In this document: positions 53,955 to 61,354 of the stretch, in pieces
Layout of the letters: the number at the start of each line of letters is the position of its first letter
Position numbering within the stretch: the first letter of the stretch is position 1
Source of the DNA: Cellulomonas phragmiteti
GTDB lineage: Bacteria; Actinomycetota; Actinomycetes; Actinomycetales; Cellulomonadaceae
Length of the DNA stretch: 64,000 bases
Direction of reading: 5' to 3'
Assembly: GCF_016862775.1 (NCBI RefSeq)
Contig: NZ_BONP01000008.1
Span: 109,310-173,309 of the forward strand
Notes under the pieces: generated by a model
What the model saw: only the letters and a program-made list of their open reading frames with translations
Told to the model about the DNA's origin: nothing
Database searches by the model: none
Position numbers and translations under genes: made by a program

Positions 53955-55757
53955 TCAGCGCTCACCCTCGGCGTACAGCGCGTCGACGTCCGCGGCGAAG
54001 TCCTGCAGGACGGCCGAGCGGCGCACGCTGAGCTTGGGCGTGAGGTACCCGTCGGCGATCGTCAGGTCGCGGTCCAGGATGCGGTAGCGCCGGATCGACT
54101 CGGCGCGCGACACGGCCTTGTTGGTGCGCTCGACGGCCTTGTCGAGCGACGCCAGCACGTCGGGGTCCTTCGCGGCCTCCTCGATCGACATCGCCGGCTT
54201 GCCGTGCGCCGAGAGCCACCCGGGCACGCCCTCCGGGTCCAGCGTGATCAGCGCGCCGATGAACGGCCGCTGGTCACCGACGACGACCACCTGGCTCACC
54301 AGGGGGTGACCGCGCAGCCGGTCCTCGAGCACGCTGGGCGCCACGTTCTTGCCGCCGGCGGTGACGATGATCTCCTTCTTGCGGCCGGTGATCCGCAGGA
54401 ACCCGTCCTCGTCGATCGAGCCGAGGTCACCGGTCCGGAGCCAGCCGTCGTCCAGGGCCTCGGCGGTGGCCTCGGCGTTGCCGTGGTACCCGCGGAACAC
54501 CTGGATGCCCTTGATCTCGATCTCGCCGTCCGCGGCCAGGCGCAGCGACGTGCCCGGCAGGGCCGGGCCGACCGTCCCGATCTTGGTGCGCTCAGGCAGG
54601 TTCACCGTGGCGGGCGCCGTGGTCTCGGTCAGGCCGTAGCCCTCGAGCACCTTGAGGCCCACCCCGCGGTAGAAGTGGCCGAGGCGCTCGCCGAGCGGCG
54701 CGCCGCCGGAGATGGCCCACTCGACCTGGCCGCCGAGCACCTTGCGCAGCTTGGACAGCACGAGCACGTCGGCGACCTTGTGCTGCAGGCGCAGCCAGGG
54801 GCTCGGCCCGCGCGGGGTGTCCAGGGCCCGCGAGTAGACGATCGAGGTCTTGGCGGCGCGCTGGAAGATCGCGCCCTTGCCGCCCGCCGCGGCCTTCTGC
54901 TCGGCGGAGTTGTAGACCTTCTCGAAGACGCGGGGCACGGACAGGATGAAGGTCGGCCGGAAGGTGCCGATGCCCTCGACCAGCGTCTTGGGGTCCGGCC
55001 AGTGCCCGAGGGTCGCGCCCGCCGGGACGGTCAGCACGTGGACGAACCGCGCGAACACGTGCGCGAGCGGCATGAACAGCATCGTGCGCGAGCCCGGCTT
55101 GGCCACCACGACGTTGAGCTTCTCGACGGCGTTGACGGTCAGCGCGGCGAAGTTGCCGTGCGTCAGCTCGACGCCCTTGGGCCGGCCGGTCGTCCCCGAC
55201 GTGTAGATGATCGTCGAGAGGTCGTCGCGCGCGGCGAGCCCCCGACGCCGTGCCACCTCCGCCTCGTCGACACCCGTCCCCGCGGCGACCAGCTCGTCCA
55301 CGGCGCCGTCGTCGATGATCATCACCTCGCGCAGCGTCGGCGCCTGGTCGCGGACCTCGGCGACGACCGCCGCGTGCGCCGCCGTCTCGACGACCAGCAG
55401 GCTCACGTCGGCGTCGGTGAGGATCCACGCGACCTGCTCGGCCGACGACGTCTCGTACAGCGGCACCGGCACGGCACCGACGGCCCAGGTCGCCCAGTCC
55501 AGCAGCGACCACTCGTAGCGGGTGCGGGACATGATGCCGACCCGGTCGCCGGGCTGCACGCCCTTCGCGACGAGCCCGCGGGCGGCGGCCACGATCGCGG
55601 CGTCGTACTCACGTGCCGTCATCGGCAGCCACTGCCCGTCGACGTGGCGCTCGACGAGCACCCGGTCGGGGGTGCTGCGGACGCGGGACGCGAGCAGGTC
55701 GTTGAGGTTGTCCGACGGGTCGACCTCGATGAGGAGCGGGCTGTGGGACTCGTCCAT
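53955..55757 (-). CDS. long-chain fatty acid-CoA ligase (FadD15-like)
   Basis: A 600-residue adenylate-forming enzyme that activates fatty acids as acyl-AMP and then acyl-CoA. The P-loop-like IIYTSGTTGRPKGVELTH is near 187-204, MLFMPLAHVFARFVHV next, GYGLTETTAP binds AMP, and RTGDLGSIDEDGFLRITGRKKE holds the hinge and catalytic region. The C-terminal Lys is in TPKLSVRR. GGAG precedes the ATG at 55757; a longer frame has no homology. It may charge substrates for the phospholipid gene plsC downstream. Confidence 0.94.
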   Translation of the reverse strand: MDESHSPLLIEVDPSDNLNDLLASRVRSTPDRVLVERHVDGQWLPMTAREYDAAIVAAARGLVAKGVQPGDRVGIMSRTRYEWSLLDWATWAVGAVPVPLYETSSAEQVAWILTDADVSLLVVETAAHAAVVAEVRDQAPTLREVMIIDDGAVDELVAAGTGVDEAEVARRRGLAARDDLSTIIYTSGTTGRPKGVELTHGNFAALTVNAVEKLNVVVAKPGSRTMLFMPLAHVFARFVHVLTVPAGATLGHWPDPKTLVEGIGTFRPTFILSVPRVFEKVYNSAEQKAAAGGKGAIFQRAAKTSIVYSRALDTPRGPSPWLRLQHKVADVLVLSKLRKVLGGQVEWAISGGAPLGERLGHFYRGVGLKVLEGYGLTETTAPATVNLPERTKIGTVGPALPGTSLRLAADGEIEIKGIQVFRGYHGNAEATAEALDDGWLRTGDLGSIDEDGFLRITGRKKEIIVTAGGKNVAPSVLEDRLRGHPLVSQVVVVGDQRPFIGALITLDPEGVPGWLSAHGKPAMSIEEAAKDPDVLASLDKAVERTNKAVSRAESIRRYRILDRDLTIADGYLTPKLSVRRSAVLQDFAADVDALYAEGER

Positions 55758-55989
55758 GCTGACTCCAGTGGCAGGGGGGCGAACGTGCCACGAGGATACG
55801 GGACGTCGGTACCTGGTCAGCGGACGACCGCCGGGTGGAGTCGCAGGCCACGCCCACGTCGGCGGGGCCCACGACGTGCGGGGCCCCACCGGCGCCCGTG
55901 GTCGCGCTCCCGCACCCCGCGGACTGCCGCTAGCGTGGTGGCCGCCGCGCGACGGACGCGCGGCGGCGAGGGCAGGAGCGGACCAGGAC

Positions 55990-56937
55990 ATGCACGCCAT
56001 CGGGGTCGACATCGGCGGGACGAAGATCGCGGCGGGCGTGGTCGACGAGGCGGGGACGATCCTCGCGAAGACACGGCGGGACACCGACCCCGACGACGCG
56101 GCGAGCATCGACGCCGCCATCGCGGACGTGTACCGGGAGCTGAGCGCCTCCTACGAGGTACGGCAGGTGGGCCTGGCCGCCGCCGGGTTCGTCGCCTCGG
56201 ACCGCGCACGGGTGCTGTTCGCCCCGAACATCGCGTGGCGCGAGTACCCGCTGCGCGACAACGTCGCCGCCCTCATCGCCGACCCCGCCGTCCGGATCGT
56301 CGTCGAGAACGACGCCAACGCCGCGGGCTGGGCCGAGTTCCGGTACGGGGTCGGTCGGGACGTCGAGGACATGGTCATGCTGACGCTGGGCACCGGGCTC
56401 GGCGGAGCGATCGTCACCGGCGGGCGTCTCGCGCGCGGCGCCTGGGGCGCAGCCGCCGAGATCGGGCACATGCGCGTCGTCCCCGGCGGGCACTGGTGCG
56501 GGTGCGGCCACCAGGGCTGCTGGGAGCAGTACGTCTCCGGGTCGGCGCTCGTGCGCGACGCGCGCGCGGCCCTGGTCACCCGGCCCGAGCAGGCCGCCGG
56601 CCTGCTCGCCCTCGCGGGGGGCCGGGCGGAGGCGGTCACGGGACCGCTCGTCACGGGCGCCGCCCAGGCGGGCGACCCGCTCGCCGTGGAGCTGCTCGCC
56701 GAGGTGGGCCGCTGGGTGGGGGAGGGCGCCGCGAGCGTCGCGGCGCTGCTCGACCCCGAGCTGTTCGTCATCGGCGGCGGCGTCAGCGCCGCGGGCGACC
56801 TGGTGCTCGCGCCGGCCCGCAAGGCGTTCGGCGAGCAGCTCTCGGGCCGCGGGCACCGGCCCGAGGCGGCGATCGTCGTGGCCGACATGGGCAACGACGC
56901 CGGCATGGTCGGCGCCGCCGACCTCGCGCGGATCTGA
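55990..56937 (+). CDS. glkA: ROK family glucokinase
   Basis: A 315-residue ATP-dependent sugar kinase. IGVDIGGTKIAAGVVD is at about 4-19, VENDANAAGWAEF holds the catalytic Asp, LGTGLGGAIVTGG binds phosphate, and the zinc motif GHWCGCGHQGCWEQYVSG has the His and three Cys of the ROK family. AGGAG lies upstream of the ATG with a TAGCGT hexamer at 55931-55936, giving a leader near 50 bases. It is the second glucose kinase in this window after polyphosphate glucokinase. The sugar could also be another hexose. Confidence 0.92.
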   Translation: MHAIGVDIGGTKIAAGVVDEAGTILAKTRRDTDPDDAASIDAAIADVYRELSASYEVRQVGLAAAGFVASDRARVLFAPNIAWREYPLRDNVAALIADPAVRIVVENDANAAGWAEFRYGVGRDVEDMVMLTLGTGLGGAIVTGGRLARGAWGAAAEIGHMRVVPGGHWCGCGHQGCWEQYVSGSALVRDARAALVTRPEQAAGLLALAGGRAEAVTGPLVTGAAQAGDPLAVELLAEVGRWVGEGAASVAALLDPELFVIGGGVSAAGDLVLAPARKAFGEQLSGRGHRPEAAIVVADMGNDAGMVGAADLARI

Positions 56938-56953
56938 CCGGGCGCGCGCCCGG
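56938..56953. terminator. 16-base GC palindrome after glkA
   Basis: CCGGGCGCGCGCCCGG is a perfect palindrome beginning directly after the glkA stop and lying before the convergent membrane protein stop. Confidence 0.5.
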
Positions 56954-56971
56954 CGCCGTGAGGCGCGGTCG

Positions 56972-57568
56972 TCAGACGACCGCGCCGTCGTCGTCCGACG
57001 GGTCCCGGCGCTGCGGCATCCGCCACACGAGCACGCCCACGGCGACGACGAACACGACCAGCGCGGCCCGCACGAGCAGGGCCGGGGCGTCGCGCCAGAC
57101 CGTGACGGCGACGAGCATGAACAGGGGCACGCCCGCGGCCGCGCCCCACGCCAGCGTCAGCAGGGGGTCGCCGCTCGTGACCGGCCCGGGGTCGGCGGGG
57201 ACGAAGTGCTCGAGCTCGTCGACCGCGTCCTCCGCCGCGTCGTACTGGGTCGTCCCGTCCCAGTCGCGTCCGACGGGGCGCGCCGGGCCGCCCGTCGCGA
57301 GCCCGTCGTCCGGCGCACCGCCCGGGTCAGGTGCCCCGTCCTGGGCGCCGAACAGCGACCGGAGCACCGCGGGGTCGGTGCCGCCGTCGTCGTCGGAGAG
57401 CCGCGCGACGATCGACGCCCAGACCTCGTCGTCGTCCGTGCGCGGCGGTGTCGCCCCTGCGGGCGGCGGCGCCGGGCGGTCGTCGTCGGGAGGCTCGGGG
57501 CGGTCGGTCGGGTGCTGCGCACCGGTGATCTCGCCGCCCTCGGCGTCGTCGTCGGGACGTGCGTCCAT
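56972..57568 (-). CDS. acidic two-helix membrane protein
   Basis: A 198-residue protein. The first two thirds (about 1-135) are hydrophilic, acidic and Pro-rich, with EVWASIVARLSDDD and DPAVLRSLFGAQ as the only ordered-looking parts. Two close membrane helices (about 139-158 and 163-183) and a short charged tail follow. Similar proteins occur beside plsC in other actinobacteria, with unknown role. The ATG at 57568 has TAGAGT 6 bases upstream (57580-57575). Confidence 0.76.
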   Translation of the reverse strand: MDARPDDDAEGGEITGAQHPTDRPEPPDDDRPAPPPAGATPPRTDDDEVWASIVARLSDDDGGTDPAVLRSLFGAQDGAPDPGGAPDDGLATGGPARPVGRDWDGTTQYDAAEDAVDELEHFVPADPGPVTSGDPLLTLAWGAAAGVPLFMLVAVTVWRDAPALLVRAALVVFVVAVGVLVWRMPQRRDPSDDDGAVV

Positions 57569-57574
57569 GGGAGC

Positions 57575-57584
57575 ACTCTAGAGT
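57575..57584. promoter_or_regulatory. palindromic ACTCTAGAGT, overlapping divergent -10 elements
   Basis: The perfect palindrome ACTCTAGAGT reads as TAGAGT on both strands. On the minus strand it is 6 bases from the membrane protein ATG; on the plus strand it would start a leader of about 95 bases for plsC. The two hexamers share two bases, so only one polymerase could use the site at a time. Confidence 0.5.
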
Positions 57585-57685
57585 CGGACCCGACGTACCG
57601 ACCCGTCGAGGTCGGTGGCAGGTCCGCGGGACCGACCGGCGCCGCGGCGCGACGCGGTGCGGTGGACGTCGAGCGAGGAGACACG

Positions 57686-58483
57686 TTGTTCTACTGGTTG
57701 ATGAAGCGGGTCGTCGTCGGGCCCCTGCTGCGGCTGGTCTACCGGCCGTGGGTGCGCGGCGCCGCACACGTCCCTGCCGACGGCGGCGCGATCCTCGCGA
57801 GCAACCACCTGGCCGTCATCGACTCCTTCTTCCTGCCGCTCGTGCTGGACCGCGAGATCGTGTTCATCGGCAAGCAGGAGTACTTCACCGGCGCCGGTCT
57901 CAAGGGCCGCATGACCGCGGGCTTCATGCGGGGGGTCGGGACCATCCCCGTCGACCGCGGCGGCGGCAAGGCCGGCGAGGCGGCCCTGCGCACGGGGCTG
58001 CGCCGGCTGTCCGAGGGCGGGTTGTTCGGCATCTACCCCGAGGGCACCCGCAGTCCGGACGGACGGCTGTACCGCGGCAAGACCGGTGTCGCGCGCCTCG
58101 CGCTGGAGTCCGGAGCACCCGTCGTGCCCGTGGCGATGGTCGGGACGGACGTCGCGCAGCCCCTGGGTCGGCGCATCCCCAAGGTCATGCGCATCGGCGT
58201 GGTCATCGGGGAGCCCCTGGACTTCTCGCGCTACCGCGGCATGGAGAACGACAGGTTCATCCTGCGCTCGGTCACCGACGAGATCATGTACGCGATCATG
58301 AGCCTGTCGGGCCAGGAGTACGTCGACGTCTACGCCGCCACGCAGAAGGCGCGGATCGCGACCGGGCACCGCGCGGGTGCCGAGGACGCGGGCGCCATGC
58401 CGGCCGCTCCGGGCGGCCGTCCGGTGCCCGATGTCCAGGTTCCGGTCCCTCCGCAGGACGAGGCGCCACCGTCAGTAGGATGA
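57686..58483 (+). CDS. plsC: 1-acyl-sn-glycerol-3-phosphate acyltransferase
   Basis: A 265-residue membrane-bound acyltransferase that adds the second acyl chain to make phosphatidic acid. NHLAVID holds the HxxxxD catalytic pair near 34-40, GIYPEGTRSPDGRLYRGKTG is the glycerol-phosphate binding block, and VPVAMVGTDVAQPLG follows. The TTG at 57686 is chosen because GAGGAG lies 5 bases upstream and FYWLMKRVVVGP begins the family. A GTG at 57662 would add eight residues. The C-terminus (about 225-265) is disordered. Confidence 0.92.
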   Translation: MFYWLMKRVVVGPLLRLVYRPWVRGAAHVPADGGAILASNHLAVIDSFFLPLVLDREIVFIGKQEYFTGAGLKGRMTAGFMRGVGTIPVDRGGGKAGEAALRTGLRRLSEGGLFGIYPEGTRSPDGRLYRGKTGVARLALESGAPVVPVAMVGTDVAQPLGRRIPKVMRIGVVIGEPLDFSRYRGMENDRFILRSVTDEIMYAIMSLSGQEYVDVYAATQKARIATGHRAGAEDAGAMPAAPGGRPVPDVQVPVPPQDEAPPSVG

Positions 58484-58670
58484 GGCGGACCCGGACGTGT
58501 GCCGGGCCCGTGCGCGTGCCCGTCGGGTGCGTGCCCGCCGTCCCCGCGCGGCGGCCCGCCCCGGACCTCGGTCCCGGTCGTGCGCCGCTCGCGAGCCCCA
58601 CGCTGGGCGCCGGCCGGGTGCGTCCCCGCACCCGCGCCCGTCAGTGCTCTGCCAACGAGAGGTGTGTCCC

Positions 58671-59891
58671 ATGTCGGTCCGTCGCGTCGCCCTTCTGACC
58701 GCCGGCGGTTTCGCTCCCTGCCTGTCGTCCGCCGTCGGCGGGCTCATCGAGCGCTACACGGAGATCGCCCCCGAGGTCGAGATCATCGCCTACCAGCACG
58801 GCTACCACGGGCTGCTGCGCGGGGACAGCGTGACGATCACGCCCGAGGTCCGGGCCAAGGCCGGCGTGCTGCACCGGTTCGGCGGCTCGCCGATCGGCAA
58901 CTCGCGCGTCAAGCTCACCAACGCCAAGGACTGCGTCAAGCGCGGCCTGGTCGCCGAGGGCCAGGACCCGCTGCACGTCGCGGCCGAGCGGCTCAAGGCC
59001 GACGGCGTCGACGTCCTGCACACGATCGGTGGTGACGACACCAACACCACGGCCGCCGACCTGGCCGCGTACCTGCACGAGAACGGCTACGAGCTGACGG
59101 TCGTCGGTCTGCCCAAGACGATCGACAACGACGTCGTGCCGATCCGCCAGTCGCTCGGGGCGTGGACCGCGGCCGAGGAGGCCGCCGGGTTCGCCGCGAA
59201 CATCATCGGGGAGCACCGGTCCGGCCCGCGGATGCTCATCGTGCACGAGGTCATGGGGCGCCACTGCGGGTGGCTGACGGCTGCCGCCGCGGCGGAGTAC
59301 CGCAGGTGGCTCGGCACGCAGGAGTGGGTGCCCGAGATCGGCCTGTCGCGCGAGCGCTGGGACATCCACGCGGTCTTCCTGCCCGAGCTCGCGCTCGACA
59401 TCGACGCCGAGGCGGCGCGCCTCAAGGGCGTCATGGACGAGCAGGGCAACGTCAACATCTTCCTGTCCGAGGGTGCCGGCATGCACGAGATCGTCGAGCA
59501 GCTGGAGGCGTCGGGCGAGACGGTCCAGCGCGACCCGTTCGGCCACGTGAAGCTCGACACGATCAACCCGGGTCAGTGGTTCGCCAAGCAGTTCGCCGAG
59601 AAGCTCGGGGCCGAGAAGGTCATGGTCCAGAAGTCCGGCTACTACTCGCGGGCCGCCGCCGCCAACGCCGAGGACCTGCGGCTCATCAAGTCGATGACCG
59701 ACCTGGCCGTCGAGTGCGCGCTGCGCGGCGAGTCCGGCGTGATCGGCCACGACGAGGAGCAGGGCGACCGGCTGCGGGCGATCGAGTTCCCGCGGATCGC
59801 GGGCGGCAAGGCGTTCGACGTGTCGCAGCCCTGGTTCGGTGAGCTCATGGCCGACATCGGCCAGTCCGTCGTCCCGGCGAGCCACTCATGA
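58671..59891 (+). CDS. pfp: 6-phosphofructokinase, probably pyrophosphate-dependent
   Basis: A 406-residue cytosolic enzyme of the PFK superfamily. The donor-specifying motifs are GGDDT (about 120-124), with Asp where ATP enzymes have Gly, and PKTIDND (about 148-154), with Lys where ATP enzymes have Gly. Both point to pyrophosphate use. MGRHCGWL and PEIGLSRE bind the substrate. GAGAGG precedes the ATG. The aroG gene overlaps its end (ATGA). The reaction is reversible and saves ATP. Biochemical donor preference must be tested. Confidence 0.92.
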   Translation: MSVRRVALLTAGGFAPCLSSAVGGLIERYTEIAPEVEIIAYQHGYHGLLRGDSVTITPEVRAKAGVLHRFGGSPIGNSRVKLTNAKDCVKRGLVAEGQDPLHVAAERLKADGVDVLHTIGGDDTNTTAADLAAYLHENGYELTVVGLPKTIDNDVVPIRQSLGAWTAAEEAAGFAANIIGEHRSGPRMLIVHEVMGRHCGWLTAAAAAEYRRWLGTQEWVPEIGLSRERWDIHAVFLPELALDIDAEAARLKGVMDEQGNVNIFLSEGAGMHEIVEQLEASGETVQRDPFGHVKLDTINPGQWFAKQFAEKLGAEKVMVQKSGYYSRAAAANAEDLRLIKSMTDLAVECALRGESGVIGHDEEQGDRLRAIEFPRIAGGKAFDVSQPWFGELMADIGQSVVPASHS

Positions 59892-61240
59892 GCGTGGAGC
59901 CGGACCCGCGGGTCGTCGCGGGGCTCGACGTCTGGGAGTCGCTGCCGGTCGGGCAGCAGCCGCAGTGGCCGGACGCCTCCGAGGTGCGCCGCGTCCGCGA
60001 CCGGCTGGCCGGTCTGCCCCCGCTCGTGTTCGCCGGTGAGGCCGACGCGCTGCGTGCGCAGCTCGCGGCCGCGTCCCGCGGCGACGCCTTCGTCCTGCAG
60101 GGCGGGGACTGCGCCGAGACGTTCGCCGAGGCGACGGCCGACAACATCCGCAACAAGATCAAGACGATCCTGCAGATGGCGGTCGTCCTCACGTACGGCG
60201 CGAGCCTGCCGGTCGTGAAGATGGGCCGCATGGCGGGGCAGTACGCCAAGCCGCGCTCGTCGGACGTCGAGACCCGCGACGGGGTCACGCTGCCCGCGTT
60301 CCGGGGCGACATCATCAACGGCTTCGAGTTCACGCCCGAGGCCCGCACCCCCGATCCGGACCGGCTGCTCGAGGCGTACCACACGTCCGCGTCGACGCTG
60401 AACCTCATCCGCGCGTTCACGACGGGCGGCTTCGCCTCGTTGCTGCGCGTGCACGAGTGGAACCGCGGGTTCACCGCGAACCCGGCGTACTCGCGCTACG
60501 AGCAGCTCGCCGCCGAGATCGACCGCGCGATCCGCTTCATGTCGGCGTGCGGGGCCGACGTCGACGCGCTGCGCGCGGTGGACTTCTACTCCGCGCACGA
60601 GGGGCTGCTGCTCGACTACGAGCGTCCCCTGACCAGGATCGACTCGCGCACGGGACTGCCGTACGACTGCTCCGCCCACTTCCTGTGGATCGGGGAGCGC
60701 ACGCGCCAGCTCGACTCGGCGCACGTCGACTTCTTCTCGCGCGTGCAGAACCCGCTCGGCGTCAAGCTCGGACCGACCACGACGGGCGACGACGCGATCG
60801 CGCTGATGGACAGGTTGAACCCGACGGGCGAGGCGGGCCGTCTGACGTTCGTGACCCGCATGGGTGCCGGCAAGGTCCGCGACCTGCTGCCGGCGCTCGT
60901 TGAGAAGGTCACTGCCGACGGGCGCCCCGTCACGTGGGTGTGCGACCCGATGCACGGCAACGGCATCACGTCCGCCAGCGGCTACAAGACGCGCCGGTTC
61001 AGCGACGTCATGGACGAGGTCGCAGGCTTCTTCGAGGTGCACCGTGCCCTGGGGACGGTGCCCGGTGGACTGCACGTCGAGCTCACCGGCGATGACGTCA
61101 CCGAGGTGCTCGGGGGGACCGAGGAGATCGACGACGAGGGCCTCGCGCGTCGCTACGAGACGCTCGTCGACCCGCGCCTGAACCACCAGCAGTCCCTCGA
61201 GATGGCCTTCCAGGTCGTGGAGCTGCTGCGGCGCGCTTGA
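59888..61240 (+). CDS. aroG: DAHP synthase, class II (plant type)
   Basis: A 450-residue enzyme that condenses PEP and erythrose 4-phosphate, the entry to the shikimate pathway. FVLQGGDCAETFAEA near 74-88, RMAGQYAKPRS near 115-125, and CDPMHGNG near the end are the metal and substrate segments. Class II length and the N-terminal WESLPVGQQPQWPD extension match the mycobacterial enzyme. The ATG overlaps the phosphofructokinase stop (ATGA), so the two are coupled. A 29-base-pair hairpin follows. Confidence 0.96.
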   Translation: MSVEPDPRVVAGLDVWESLPVGQQPQWPDASEVRRVRDRLAGLPPLVFAGEADALRAQLAAASRGDAFVLQGGDCAETFAEATADNIRNKIKTILQMAVVLTYGASLPVVKMGRMAGQYAKPRSSDVETRDGVTLPAFRGDIINGFEFTPEARTPDPDRLLEAYHTSASTLNLIRAFTTGGFASLLRVHEWNRGFTANPAYSRYEQLAAEIDRAIRFMSACGADVDALRAVDFYSAHEGLLLDYERPLTRIDSRTGLPYDCSAHFLWIGERTRQLDSAHVDFFSRVQNPLGVKLGPTTTGDDAIALMDRLNPTGEAGRLTFVTRMGAGKVRDLLPALVEKVTADGRPVTWVCDPMHGNGITSASGYKTRRFSDVMDEVAGFFEVHRALGTVPGGLHVELTGDDVTEVLGGTEEIDDEGLARRYETLVDPRLNHQQSLEMAFQVVELLRRA

Positions 61241-61250
61241 GCCCGTAGGT

Positions 61251-61313
61251 GACGCGCACACGTCGCCCCGACGCCGACCACCACGGTCGGCGTCGGGGCG
61301 ACGTGTGCGCGTC
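61251..61313. terminator. 29-base-pair perfect hairpin after aroG
   Basis: Arms at 61251-61279 and 61285-61313 are exact reverse complements around the loop ACCAC. It begins 10 bases after the aroG stop and ends 41 bases before the pknL stop. It is far longer than a normal terminator stem, and no T tract follows. Confidence 0.85.
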
Positions 61314-61354
61314 GGGACGGCGAGGGCCCCGTGCCGGTGTGCGACGCGAGCGGG

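Noticed and set aside
53940..57581. A 1213-codon plus-strand frame over fadD and glkA
   Set aside because: Its first half is antisense to fadD and the rest out of frame with glkA; the composition is a codon-shadow artefact.
58484..58670. Possible small peptide between plsC and the phosphofructokinase gene
   Set aside because: Open frames are Arg/Pro-rich and run into the next gene out of frame; it looks like an untranslated leader.
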